DNA from: an uncultured Dokdonia sp. | GTDB taxonomy: Bacteria; Bacteroidota; Bacteroidia; Flavobacteriales; Flavobacteriaceae | Length of the DNA stretch: 64,000 nucleotides | Direction of reading: 5' to 3' | NCBI GenBank assembly: GCA_947503305.1 | Contig: CANNDF010000002.1 | Coordinates: 496,001 to 560,000 of the forward strand | Shown: one piece after another, positions 28,519-37,134 of the stretch | Layout of the letters: each line of letters starts with the position of its first letter | How positions within the stretch are numbered: the first letter of the stretch is position 1 | Program-made: the position numbers and the translations under genes | The notes under the pieces: generated by a model | What the model was told of the DNA's origin: nothing | Databases searched by the model: none | What the model saw: only the letters and a program-made list of their open reading frames with translations

Positions 28519-29325
28519 ATGAAGAATTTTATTATCCTTTTAGTTTTTGTAACCCTATTTAGCTCTTGTTCATCATATCAAGACGCTTTAAAGTCAGATG
28601 ACATTCAACTTAAATTTACAATGGCTGATTCTCTATATCAAGCCGGTAAGTATAAGAAGTCACTTAAGCTTTTTGAACAAATAGTTCCATTATACAGGGG
28701 GCGTCCACAAGCAGAGCGTGTAATGTACATGTACTCAGATGTGTATTATCAGTTAGAAGATTACTATCTGGCTGGATACCAGTTTGAGAGATTTGTAAAA
28801 TCATATCCTCAAAGTACAAAAAGAGAAGATGCCGCATATAAAAGCGCAGAAAGTTATTATAATCTCTCGCCAAGTTATTATCTAGATCAAGTAGATACTA
28901 ATAAAGCAATGGGTAAACTACAGGAGTTTATCAATGGGTATCCAGAGTCAGAAAGGCTGGATGAAGCAAATGCTATGGTTAAAGAGTTGCAAACGAAACT
29001 AGAAAAAAAATCATTTGAGATTGCAAAAGGATATAATACCGTAGGAGCGAGTAGAGGTACATTTCCTAATGCAATAAAGTCTTTTGATAATTTTATATCA
29101 GAATATCCAGGTTCCGTTTATAGAGAAGACGCTTACTTCTGGAAGTTTGATTCTGCCTATCAATATGCAATAGGAAGTCGTTCAGATTTAATGGATGAAC
29201 GACTAGAAACAGCAAAAAAGACATACGAAGATCTAATAAAATATTTTCCACAAGGGAAGTATTCTGAAGAAGCTACAGAGATGATAGAAGATATCAATAC
29301 AAGGCTTCAAAATGTTATAAATTAA
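28519..29325 (+). CDS. bamD: Outer-membrane assembly lipoprotein BamD
   Basis: The frame can start at a TTG at 28498, but the ATG at 28519 gives a proper lipoprotein signal (MKNFIILLVFVTLFSSC) and 268 residues. The mature part is a series of TPR-like helical pairs, such as YQAGKYKKSLKLFEQIV, YQFERFVKSYPQS and FINGYPESERLDEA. These are typical of BamD, the essential partner of BamA in beta-barrel insertion. rpoZ, coaBC and the porD-like gene follow on the same strand with short gaps. Confidence 0.93.
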   Translation: MKNFIILLVFVTLFSSCSSYQDALKSDDIQLKFTMADSLYQAGKYKKSLKLFEQIVPLYRGRPQAERVMYMYSDVYYQLEDYYLAGYQFERFVKSYPQSTKREDAAYKSAESYYNLSPSYYLDQVDTNKAMGKLQEFINGYPESERLDEANAMVKELQTKLEKKSFEIAKGYNTVGASRGTFPNAIKSFDNFISEYPGSVYREDAYFWKFDSAYQYAIGSRSDLMDERLETAKKTYEDLIKYFPQGKYSEEATEMIEDINTRLQNVIN

Positions 29326-29336
29326 ATACCTTAGAT

Positions 29337-29675
29337 ATGAACATTAAAGATATTGATGCACCGGTAAACACAACTACAATAGATAAAAATCTAGTAGATG
29401 CACCTACCAATAATGTGTACGAAGCTATTTCAATAATTGCAAAACGTGCCGCACAAATCAATACAGAAATCAAAAAAGAACTTTCTGATAAGTTGGATGA
29501 GTTTGCTACATTCAATGATAGTTTAGAAGAGATTTTTGAAAATAAAGAACAAATAGAAGTTTCTAAGTTTTACGAGCGTCTACCTAAAGCTCATGCACTA
29601 GCAGTGCAAGAATGGCTGGAAGATCGTATTTATCATAGAGATACTAGTATTTCTGACGAAGAAACAAACGCATAA
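29337..29675 (+). CDS. rpoZ: RNA polymerase omega subunit, Bacteroidota type
   Basis: The 112-residue protein has NNVYEAISIIAKRAAQIN (about 25-42), the conserved omega helix that contacts the beta-prime subunit. It is followed by an acidic, Bacteroidota-specific tail. Omega helps assemble RNA polymerase. It sits between bamD and coaBC, 4 bases before the latter; I associate this neighbourhood with flavobacterial rpoZ. Confidence 0.88.
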   Translation: MNIKDIDAPVNTTTIDKNLVDAPTNNVYEAISIIAKRAAQINTEIKKELSDKLDEFATFNDSLEEIFENKEQIEVSKFYERLPKAHALAVQEWLEDRIYHRDTSISDEETNA

Positions 29676-29679
29676 TTAC

Positions 29680-30888
29680 ATGTCAGTTTTAAGCGGTAAA
29701 AACGTATTATTAGGTGTTACCGCTGGCATAGCTGCTTACAAAAGCGCCACTCTGGTAAGAGCACTTATCAAGGCTGGCGCTTCTGTACAAGTAGTCATGA
29801 CAGAAAAAGCAAAAGACTTTGTAACACCGCTTACACTATCTACACTCTCTAAACGACCAGTTCATAGTTCTTTTACAAAAGAAGAAGATGACAATGCCAC
29901 CTGGACAAACCACGTAGAGTTAGGGTTATGGGCAGATCTTATGGTCGTAGCACCAGCTACTGCAAATACCTTATCAAAGATGTCGCAAGGTACTTGTGAT
30001 AATCTGTTACTCGCAACATATTTAAGTGCAAAATGCCCTGTTTATTTTGCTCCCGCAATGGATTTGGATATGTATATCCACCCATCATCTACAAATACAT
30101 TTGAAAAATTAACCTCTTTTGGAAATATTATGATTCCTGCAACAAGTGGAGAACTTGCTAGCGGTCTTGTCGGACAAGGAAGAATGGCAGAACCAGAGGA
30201 TATAGTCGCATTTATAGAAAACGATATGCAAGGAAAACTACCTCTTAGAGGAAAGAAAGTGGTTATTACAGCGGGACCTACCTATGAAGCTATAGATCCT
30301 GTACGTTTTATAGGAAATCATAGCAGTGGGACTATGGGGTGTGAACTAGCATTAAAGGCTGCCTCACTAGGAGCTACAGTAGATTTAATCTTAGGACCTA
30401 GTGCTATAAAAATAGATCATAGCCTTATAACAGTACACGCTGTAGTTTCTGGAGAAGATATGTACAATGCAGTTCATACAGTATATGGAGACTGTGACAT
30501 TGCTATAGCATCTGCCGCAGTAGCCGATTATCGTCCAGCCCATGTTGCGCAAGAAAAAATAAAAAAGAATGATGATGAATTTACAATTCATCTTGTAAAA
30601 ACAAAAGATATTCTCGCCTCAATGGGAGAAATTAAAAAACAACAATTCCTTGTAGGCTTTGCATTAGAAACTGAAAATGAACAAGAAAATGCAATAAAAA
30701 AGTTACGAAAGAAGAATTTAGACGCAATTGTTTTAAATTCGCTAAAAGACAAAGGTGCTGGATTTAAGACCAAAACCAATAAAATTACGTTTATAGATAA
30801 AGATGGATCACCTACTTCCTATGATTTAAAATCAAAAAAAGAAGTAGCGTCTGATATTTTTGATAGGATACTTTTGAAAACAATATGA
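29680..30888 (+). CDS. coaBC: Bifunctional CoaBC (phosphopantothenoylcysteine synthetase/decarboxylase)
   Basis: The 402-residue coenzyme A biosynthesis enzyme has two parts. The N-terminal flavin decarboxylase (CoaC, 1-185) shows GVTAGIAAYKS, VELGLWADLMVVAPATANT and the PAMDLDMY region. The C-terminal synthetase (CoaB) shows VVITAGPTYEAIDPVRFIGN and the SSGTMG loop. Its stop overlaps the next start by 4 bases. coaE, the last CoA pathway gene, lies about 6 kb downstream. Confidence 0.97.
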   Translation: MSVLSGKNVLLGVTAGIAAYKSATLVRALIKAGASVQVVMTEKAKDFVTPLTLSTLSKRPVHSSFTKEEDDNATWTNHVELGLWADLMVVAPATANTLSKMSQGTCDNLLLATYLSAKCPVYFAPAMDLDMYIHPSSTNTFEKLTSFGNIMIPATSGELASGLVGQGRMAEPEDIVAFIENDMQGKLPLRGKKVVITAGPTYEAIDPVRFIGNHSSGTMGCELALKAASLGATVDLILGPSAIKIDHSLITVHAVVSGEDMYNAVHTVYGDCDIAIASAAVADYRPAHVAQEKIKKNDDEFTIHLVKTKDILASMGEIKKQQFLVGFALETENEQENAIKKLRKKNLDAIVLNSLKDKGAGFKTKTNKITFIDKDGSPTSYDLKSKKEVASDIFDRILLKTI

Positions 30889-31772
30889 GAACACTAATCG
30901 CAATCTTCGTTATTTTATTTTCAATACAACTGCAAGCTCAAGAGCTAGATGCCGTTGTCGTTATTAATGCTGAGCAAACGGGTAAGGCAGAACTTCAAGT
31001 CTTTAGAACATTAGAAAGAGCCTTGACTGAGTTTATCAGCAATACAAAGTGGACCGACAGGCGTTACAAACAACAAGAGCGTATAGATTGCTCTTTTAAT
31101 ATTATTGTTCAACAAATAGATTCTGACGCTTTTCAGGCAACTATACAAGTTCAATCTTCTCGTCCGGTTTTTAATTCTAACTATGATAGTCCTGTTTTTA
31201 ATTTTAATGACAGGAATTTTAACTTTGATTATGTAGAATTTCAACCACTTATATTTAACCCCAATAGTTTTGATTCTAATCTAGTTTCTGTGATTGCTTT
31301 TTACGCATATACCATTATTGGATATGATAGTAATACATTTAAACTTAATGACGGAGATAAATATTTTCAAATTGCAAAACAAATTGTGACTACGGCACAA
31401 TCTGGAAATGACAGAGGATGGAAGCCTCAAGATGGCAATCAAACCAGATATCGCTTAAATGAAGATTTACTTTCTCCAAACTTCAAAGACTTTAGTCGCG
31501 TTATGTATAGTTATCATAGAGAAGGTTTAGATGTCATGGCAGATGATCAAAAAAGTGGAAAGCAAGCGGTTGTAAATACAGTAGCCTTGCTTAAAGCAAT
31601 GTATAACAAACGACCTAATAATTTTCTTAATCGTGTTTTCTTTGACTCAAAAGCAGAGGAAATGGCATCTATGTTTTCTGGTGGTCCACAGGTAAAAATA
31701 ACAGATTTACTGGATACTCTTAATCGTATCGCACCGACAAAATCTACATTCTGGAGACAGATTACCTTTTAA
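30885..31772 (+). CDS. porD: DUF4835 family protein, probable T9SS component PorD
   Basis: The 295-residue protein has a signal peptide (about 1-18, ending LQAQ). The mature domain is rich in aromatic and Asn residues, with FNYDSPVFNFNDRNFNF-like stretches and FQPLIFNPNSFDSNLVSVIA. The family (DUF4835) is restricted to Bacteroidota and is, from memory, annotated as the type IX secretion protein PorD. Its link with T9SS fits the two T9SS cargo proteins in this window. It overlaps coaBC by 4 bases. The symbol rests on recall, not on a motif. Confidence 0.75.
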   Translation: MRTLIAIFVILFSIQLQAQELDAVVVINAEQTGKAELQVFRTLERALTEFISNTKWTDRRYKQQERIDCSFNIIVQQIDSDAFQATIQVQSSRPVFNSNYDSPVFNFNDRNFNFDYVEFQPLIFNPNSFDSNLVSVIAFYAYTIIGYDSNTFKLNDGDKYFQIAKQIVTTAQSGNDRGWKPQDGNQTRYRLNEDLLSPNFKDFSRVMYSYHREGLDVMADDQKSGKQAVVNTVALLKAMYNKRPNNFLNRVFFDSKAEEMASMFSGGPQVKITDLLDTLNRIAPTKSTFWRQITF

Positions 31773-31803
31773 TTTGTAATCGTAAGAAACTCCTTTATCT
31801 TTA
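31773..31803 (+). promoter_or_regulatory. Candidate recN promoter
   Basis: TTTG (31773-31776), a 19-base spacer and TATCTTTA (31796-31803, one mismatch to TAnnTTTG). The start site would be near 31808, about 14 bases before the GTG start. AAAGGA at 31811-31816 may act as a weak Shine-Dalgarno site and supports that start. Confidence 0.45.
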
Positions 31804-31821
31804 CATTATTAAAGGATATAC

Positions 31822-33474
31822 GTGCTTACATCACTTACTATAAAAAATTATGCGCTTATTGAAGAAGCGCAACTTTCACTTAATGATGGTTTTACTGTTA
31901 TTACTGGAGAGACAGGTGCAGGAAAATCTATTCTTCTCGGTGCTTTAGGGTTGATTACAGGAAAGCGAGCAGATAGTACGAGTGCGGGAGATACAACAAC
32001 AAAATGTATTGTAGAAGGAATCTTTGAAATAGGACCCTACCAACTTTCATCATTTTTTAAAAAAAATGATCTCGATTATGAAGATGCGACAATCATACGT
32101 AGGGAGATTTTACCCTCTGGTAAGAGCAGAGCATTTATTAATGATACGCCTGTAACATTACAACAGTTAAGTGCTCTTGGAGTTCAACTTGTAGATATTC
32201 ATAGTCAACATAAAACACTAGACGTACTTGAAAATGAATATCAATTTGAAGTATTAGATACCTTTGCAAACGTTCATAAAATTAAAAATTCTTATGATCA
32301 TAGTTATTCACAGTGGAGGAAAGGACAAGAAGCACTCTCTAAACTCTTAGAACATAAACAGCGAGCACAACTTGAATATGATTACCAATCTTTTTTGTTT
32401 AATGAACTTTTTGAAGCGAGCCTGATAGAAGGAGAATTTGAGGAACTAGAAAAACAACTTCACACCCTTAGTCATGCAGAAGAAATAAGAGAGTATGTTG
32501 CTTTAGTACAACATAAACTTTCACAAGAAGGACATGGGGTCTTAGATCAACTTGCTGAAGCAAGAACTGCTTTATCTAAAATAAATAGTTTTGGGGCAAG
32601 CTATGCATCACTATATGAACGATTGAATAGTGTTTTTATTGAGATGGATGATCTATCTCAAGAAATAGTTGATCTATCACAAAGTATTGATGTAGATCCA
32701 ACACTATTAGAAAAGACCAATGTAAGGGTTCAATTGCTATATAATTTAATGCAAAAACATCAAGTGCAGTCTGTTACTGAGTTGATAGCTATACGAGAAC
32801 GTTTAGATGCCGAACTTTTTGAGGTACAAAATGTAGATGATCAAATACTGAAATTAGAAGAAGAGATTGCTAGTGCAAAAACGGCAGCAGAAAAATGGGC
32901 TTCTCAATTACATATATCTAGATCAAAAGCAATCCCAAAACTTAAGGCTTCTATAGAAAAAATACTGATTGAATTAGGAATGGAAAACGCTCAGTTTGAA
33001 ATTGAGTTAACGATTGCTAAAGAACTTTCACCCAAAGGAAGTGATACCCTTGCCTTTTTATTTTCTGCAAATAAAGGGATGGACATAAAGCCTTTAGGTA
33101 AAGGAGCTTCTGGTGGAGAATTATCACGGGTGATGCTAGCTATAAAATCTGTATTAAGTAGACATAAGAAACTCCCTACGCTTATATTTGATGAGATTGA
33201 TACAGGAGTAAGTGGCGATGTTGCTGTAAAAATGGGAGCTATATTAAAAGAAATGGGGAATACAATGCAATTATTAAGTATTACGCACCTTCCTCAGATT
33301 GCTGGACAAGGAACCTCTCATTTTAAAGTATTTAAAATAGATGATGCAAAACGTACTAAAACAAATATTATCCAACTCTCTGATGAAGATCGTATTATAG
33401 AAATTGCAGAAATGCTTGGAGGTACTAGACAAAGTAGTGCAGCATTAGAACATGCAAAAAATCTTTTGAACTAG
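31822..33474 (+). CDS. recN: DNA repair protein RecN
   Basis: The 550-residue SMC-like ATPase acts in double-strand break repair. It has Walker A GETGAGKSILLGAL, a long central coiled coil (about 150-380), the signature GKGASGGELSRVMLAIK and Walker B PTLIFDEIDTGVSGDVA. The start is GTG at 31822; the first residues MLTSLTIKNYALIEEA are the conserved RecN N-terminus, so the start is firm. It is followed by fabI after 67 bases. Confidence 0.97.
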   Translation: MLTSLTIKNYALIEEAQLSLNDGFTVITGETGAGKSILLGALGLITGKRADSTSAGDTTTKCIVEGIFEIGPYQLSSFFKKNDLDYEDATIIRREILPSGKSRAFINDTPVTLQQLSALGVQLVDIHSQHKTLDVLENEYQFEVLDTFANVHKIKNSYDHSYSQWRKGQEALSKLLEHKQRAQLEYDYQSFLFNELFEASLIEGEFEELEKQLHTLSHAEEIREYVALVQHKLSQEGHGVLDQLAEARTALSKINSFGASYASLYERLNSVFIEMDDLSQEIVDLSQSIDVDPTLLEKTNVRVQLLYNLMQKHQVQSVTELIAIRERLDAELFEVQNVDDQILKLEEEIASAKTAAEKWASQLHISRSKAIPKLKASIEKILIELGMENAQFEIELTIAKELSPKGSDTLAFLFSANKGMDIKPLGKGASGGELSRVMLAIKSVLSRHKKLPTLIFDEIDTGVSGDVAVKMGAILKEMGNTMQLLSITHLPQIAGQGTSHFKVFKIDDAKRTKTNIIQLSDEDRIIEIAEMLGGTRQSSAALEHAKNLLN

Positions 33475-33541
33475 CCTTATATAAAATAAACACCGATATT
33501 TGCAAACTCAATATAACAACTTTTAATTGATAATTTAAGCC

Positions 33542-34360
33542 ATGGGGTATAACTTACTAAAAGGGAAAAAAGGGATTATTTTTGGAGCATTGGATGAAAA
33601 TTCTATTGCTTGGAAAACAGCAGAAAGTGTACATAAAGAAGGAGGTACTTTTGTACTTACTAACGCTCCTATAGCTATGCGTATGGGAACACTCAATACA
33701 CTCGCAGAGAAAACAGGTTCTGAAATCATTCCTGCTGACGCTACATCTATAGAGGATCTTGAAAATTTAGTAGATAAGGCTCAAGAAATTTTAGGAGGCA
33801 AACTAGATTTTGTTTTACATTCTATAGGGATGTCTGTAAATGTACGTAAAGGACGTTCTTACACAGATCAAAATTATGCATGGACTGAGAAAGGATGGGA
33901 TGTGAGTGCCGTTTCTTTTCATAAAACAATGCAAACGCTATACAAAAAAGAAGCAATGAATGATTGGGGCAGTATAGTAGGGCTTACGTATATGGCAGCT
34001 CAGCGTGTTTTTCCAGATTATAATGACATGGCAGATAACAAAGCTTTTTTAGAGTCGATAGCACGAAGTTTTGGATATCATTTTGGAAAGAAAAATAATG
34101 TAAGAGTAAATACAATCTCTCAGTCTCCAACTCCTACAACCGCAGGGCAAGGAGTAAAAGGATTTGATGGATTTATAGCTTTTGCAGATAAAATGAGCCC
34201 ATTAGGAAATGCTACAGCACAGGATTGCGCAAATTATACAGTAACATTGTTTTCAGACCTGACAAAACGTGTGACTATGCAAAATCTATACAATGATGGT
34301 GGATTTAGTAATACAGGAGTAAGCACAGAAGTGATGGATGCATTTTTAAAAGAAGAATAA
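33542..34360 (+). CDS. fabI: Enoyl-[acyl-carrier-protein] reductase FabI
   Basis: The 272-residue short-chain dehydrogenase catalyses the NADH-dependent last step of fatty acid elongation. It has the atypical FabI nucleotide loop GALDENSIAWKTAE, then LHSIGMSVNVRKGR. The catalytic Tyr-(6)-Lys is YNDMADNK, and INTISQSPTPTTAGQGVKGF forms the flexible substrate loop. Length is normal. Position after recN and before a terminator suggests a single-gene unit. A near-match -7 box (GATATTTG) lies about 40 bases upstream. Confidence 0.93.
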   Translation: MGYNLLKGKKGIIFGALDENSIAWKTAESVHKEGGTFVLTNAPIAMRMGTLNTLAEKTGSEIIPADATSIEDLENLVDKAQEILGGKLDFVLHSIGMSVNVRKGRSYTDQNYAWTEKGWDVSAVSFHKTMQTLYKKEAMNDWGSIVGLTYMAAQRVFPDYNDMADNKAFLESIARSFGYHFGKKNNVRVNTISQSPTPTTAGQGVKGFDGFIAFADKMSPLGNATAQDCANYTVTLFSDLTKRVTMQNLYNDGGFSNTGVSTEVMDAFLKEE

Positions 34361-34433
34361 AGATGTTACGTAATCTGTTTCTGTCTGCCTATAGGCAAGA
34401 TTGCAAATGCGTATATCTCAAATATAAATCAAG

Positions 34434-34463
34434 ACCATCTCACAAAAAGGAGATGGTTTTTTT
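34434..34463 (+). terminator. Intrinsic terminator after fabI
   Basis: ACCATCTC (34434-34441) pairs with GAGATGGT (34450-34457), followed by a run of seven T. It ends about 40 bases before the next start codon. Confidence 0.82.
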
Positions 34464-34500
34464 ATTGTCTAAACAGTCAGTATAGTCTAGATTTGTGATT

Positions 34501-35502
34501 ATGCAATTATCCTATTCCTTTATTATCCCAGTATACAATCGTCCTGACGAAATCAAGGAATTGTTGGAAAGTTTCGTGATTCAAGATACAAAGCTATCTT
34601 ATGAAATAGTTATAATAGAAGACGGATCCTCTATATCTAGTGATCACGTGGTAAATGATTATAAAGAGGTACTTAATATCAAATATCTGTCTAAAAAAAA
34701 TACAGGGCCTGGCGATTCCAGAAACTATGGAATGACTAGAGCTTCCGGGAATTATTTTATCATTTTGGATTCTGATTGCATACTCCCTTCACATTATGTG
34801 AGTGTGATGAATGATACATTATTAAGTAGGTATGTAGATTGTTTTGGGGGTCCAGATGCAGCACACCCTTCTTTTTCTCACTTACAAAAAGCAATTAATT
34901 ATAGTATGACCTCTTTTCTAACTACTGGAGGTATACGAGGAGGCACACAACAAGTAGATCGTTTTCAACCCCGAAGTTTTAATATGGGGTTGTCAAAAAA
35001 GGCATTTGAGGCAAGTAAAGGCTTCGGAGATATTCATCCAGGCGAAGATCCCGACCTTGTTTTACGCTTATGGAGTTTGGGATATAAAACTTCGCTGATT
35101 TCAGACGCTTATGTCTATCATAAAAGGCGTATTTCTTGGTCAAAATTTTATACGCAAGTCAATAAATTTGGACTTGTAAGACCTATTCTTAATAGTTGGC
35201 ACCCGTCCTCTGCAAAATTCACATATTGGTTTCCGACCTTTTTTTTAATGGGATGCTTACTAAGTATCCTTTTAGTAATTTTAGGATGGAATTTATTGTT
35301 TTATTTGATAATAGGATATCTTGGAATAATTGGAACACACGCCTCATATACAAATAAAAACATTAGTATCGGATTGTTATCTATAGGAGCTACGGTCGTT
35401 CAATTTTATGGGTACGGTTCAGGATTTTTAAAATCAACAATAGCACTACGAGTTTTTGGAAAGCTTCCGCGAAAACAATTTCCTCATTTATTTTTTAAGT
35501 AA
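34501..35502 (+). CDS. Family 2 glycosyltransferase, membrane-anchored
   Basis: The frame can begin at GTG 34495, but the ATG at 34501 puts the conserved strand at the N-terminus (MQLSYSFIIPVYNRPDEI), giving 333 residues. The GT-A fold shows VIIEDGSS, the metal-binding DSD in FIILDSDCILP and the catalytic region GEDPDLVLRLW. Two or three C-terminal membrane helices (about 240-300) anchor it. It probably transfers sugar to a lipid or surface polysaccharide; donor and acceptor are unknown. A degraded palindrome relative lies near its 3' end. Confidence 0.88.
   Translation: MQLSYSFIIPVYNRPDEIKELLESFVIQDTKLSYEIVIIEDGSSISSDHVVNDYKEVLNIKYLSKKNTGPGDSRNYGMTRASGNYFIILDSDCILPSHYVSVMNDTLLSRYVDCFGGPDAAHPSFSHLQKAINYSMTSFLTTGGIRGGTQQVDRFQPRSFNMGLSKKAFEASKGFGDIHPGEDPDLVLRLWSLGYKTSLISDAYVYHKRRISWSKFYTQVNKFGLVRPILNSWHPSSAKFTYWFPTFFLMGCLLSILLVILGWNLLFYLIIGYLGIIGTHASYTNKNISIGLLSIGATVVQFYGYGSGFLKSTIALRVFGKLPRKQFPHLFFK
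35463..35476. repeat. Degenerate relative of the dispersed palindrome
   Basis: GCTTCCGCGAAAAC differs from the core at two positions. It is read as Leu-Pro-Arg-Lys near the end of the glycosyltransferase, in the same frame as the LSRK copies. It may be a decayed copy or chance. Confidence 0.35.
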
Positions 35503-35524
35503 TTTAGTAGTATAACTATTTTAT

Positions 35525-36475
35525 ATGTCACTTTTGAAGCATATCTCATTAAAACGATCGAATGCAAGAGGATTTTTTTTCTTTTTATTGCTGACAACCG
35601 TATTTGCTATTTTGAGTAAACTATCAAAAACATATTCTACAGTATATTCATTGGCTATTGAAGTAAAAGGAGTTCCATTAGATAAAGTAGTAAGTACGAT
35701 AGAGCCAGCATATCTTGAAGTGACTACTAGTTTGAGTGGATTTGCATTACTGGCCAATCAATTTTCTGATTATAAACTAGATATAGATTTTAAGGATCTG
35801 GAAAAAGCTACTTCTACCTCACATGTATATTTTCCAGAAAATCACCCGCTAGAAATTGCTGATGCTATAAAAGGGGTGACAGAAGTAAGTGCCATAAGAC
35901 CACAACAGGTAACAGTCCTTATAGATTCATTATCAAGTAAAAAAGTTCAAGTAACAACACAGATTAATATTAAATATATTAATGGTTTTGGACCTAATGG
36001 AGCTTCGGTAATTACGCCTGATTTTGTATCTATAATAGGCCCTAAGGCAGCTATAGATACTATAAAAACAATATATACTACTCCAAAAACACTGGATGAT
36101 GTTTCCCAAAATATCGACATACTTCTTGTGGCAGATTCATTAGCATTACATGAAGAAGTAAAACTCTCTACTCATGAATTTTTGTTTAAACAAGAAGTGA
36201 CAAAATTTACAGAAGGTTCTTTTTCAATTCCTGTAACTATAAAAAATAATGAGAGTTTTGATGTAAAGGTATTTCCAAAAACAATTGATGTCTATTTTAC
36301 AGCAAGTCTTGATGTGTTTGATGAAATTACCTCTAGTGATTTTCAAGTAATATGTGATTTTAGTAAAAGGAATGATCAAGAAGATTTAATACCTCTAGAG
36401 CTTATTAAGTTATCTTCCACAATAAAGAAGAGCAGGTTAGCCACAAAGCAAGTTAAATTTATAGTTGTAAATTAA
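35525..36475 (+). CDS. YbbR-like domain protein
   Basis: The 316-residue protein has one N-terminal membrane helix (about 14-32) and repeated YbbR-type beta domains outside the membrane, seen as ALEVKGVPLDK-like and FSIPVTIKNNESFDVKVFP segments. YbbR proteins in Firmicutes (CdaR) regulate c-di-AMP cyclase. In flavobacteria the gene usually stands next to coaE, as here with a 4-base gap, and no regulatory partner is visible. Function inferred only by family. Confidence 0.8.
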   Translation: MSLLKHISLKRSNARGFFFFLLLTTVFAILSKLSKTYSTVYSLAIEVKGVPLDKVVSTIEPAYLEVTTSLSGFALLANQFSDYKLDIDFKDLEKATSTSHVYFPENHPLEIADAIKGVTEVSAIRPQQVTVLIDSLSSKKVQVTTQINIKYINGFGPNGASVITPDFVSIIGPKAAIDTIKTIYTTPKTLDDVSQNIDILLVADSLALHEEVKLSTHEFLFKQEVTKFTEGSFSIPVTIKNNESFDVKVFPKTIDVYFTASLDVFDEITSSDFQVICDFSKRNDQEDLIPLELIKLSSTIKKSRLATKQVKFIVVN

Positions 36476-36479
36476 CGTT

Positions 36480-37073
36480 ATGATTGTAGGTCTTACAGGT
36501 GGTATCGGTAGTGGTAAAACAACTGTTGCAAATTTTTTTAGCGCACTGGGAATTCCTGTGTATATATCTGATGATGAGGCAAAAAAGCTTATGATGTATG
36601 ACACAGAAATTAGATATGAAGTACAAGAACTATTAGGAAAAGAGGCCTATGCGAATGGAAATCTCAACAAAGCATATATCGCAGGAAAAGTTTTTAAAGA
36701 CACTCAAATGCTCCAAAAATTGAATGAAATTGTTCACCCTAGAGTGGCAACTCATTTTAAAAAATGGTACCATAGACAATCTAGCCCTTATGTAATAAAA
36801 GAAGCAGCTATACTCTTTGAAAATGGGGGCTATAAAGAATGTGATTTTATGATTCTTGTAACGGCACCCATACATACTCGAATAGCAAGGGTGCAAAAAA
36901 GAGATAATAGTACAGAGATTGCTATAAGAGATCGAATGAATAATCAATGGGATGATTATAAAAAGGCAGCCCTTGCCGATATTACTATAGAAAATAGTAT
37001 ACTAGAAAGAACCAAAAAAAATGTAGAGCGTATACACACTCATATCCTTCATAGAATTCAGAGAGCATATTAA
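36480..37073 (+). CDS. coaE: Dephospho-CoA kinase CoaE
   Basis: The 197-residue P-loop kinase phosphorylates the 3'-hydroxyl of dephospho-CoA, the final step of CoA synthesis. It has Walker A GLTGGIGSGKTT at residues 4-15, the conserved IYISDDEAKKLM-type segment with substrate-binding Asp, VIKEAAILFENGG and RDRMNNQW. Length is normal. It follows the YbbR gene and precedes a two-component pair. Confidence 0.96.
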   Translation: MIVGLTGGIGSGKTTVANFFSALGIPVYISDDEAKKLMMYDTEIRYEVQELLGKEAYANGNLNKAYIAGKVFKDTQMLQKLNEIVHPRVATHFKKWYHRQSSPYVIKEAAILFENGGYKECDFMILVTAPIHTRIARVQKRDNSTEIAIRDRMNNQWDDYKKAALADITIENSILERTKKNVERIHTHILHRIQRAY

Positions 37074-37122
37074 AAGCTGTTAACATTTGGTTAAATCGAA
37101 AGCTGACTAAATGTTAAAATCT

Positions 37123-37130
37123 TACTTTTG
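37123..37130 (+). promoter_or_regulatory. -7 box TACTTTTG next to the RprX-like start
   Basis: An exact TAnnTTTG box ends 4 bases before the GTG start codon at 37135. If used, the transcript would begin at or next to the start codon. A TTTG lies at 37086-37089 but the 33-base spacing is too long, so the -33 element is uncertain. Confidence 0.4.
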
Positions 37131-37134
37131 ATTA

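Noticed and set aside
34386-34397. 12-bp palindrome TGCCTATAGGCA after fabI
   Set aside because: Single occurrence, short, and next to an ordinary terminator; no evidence of function.
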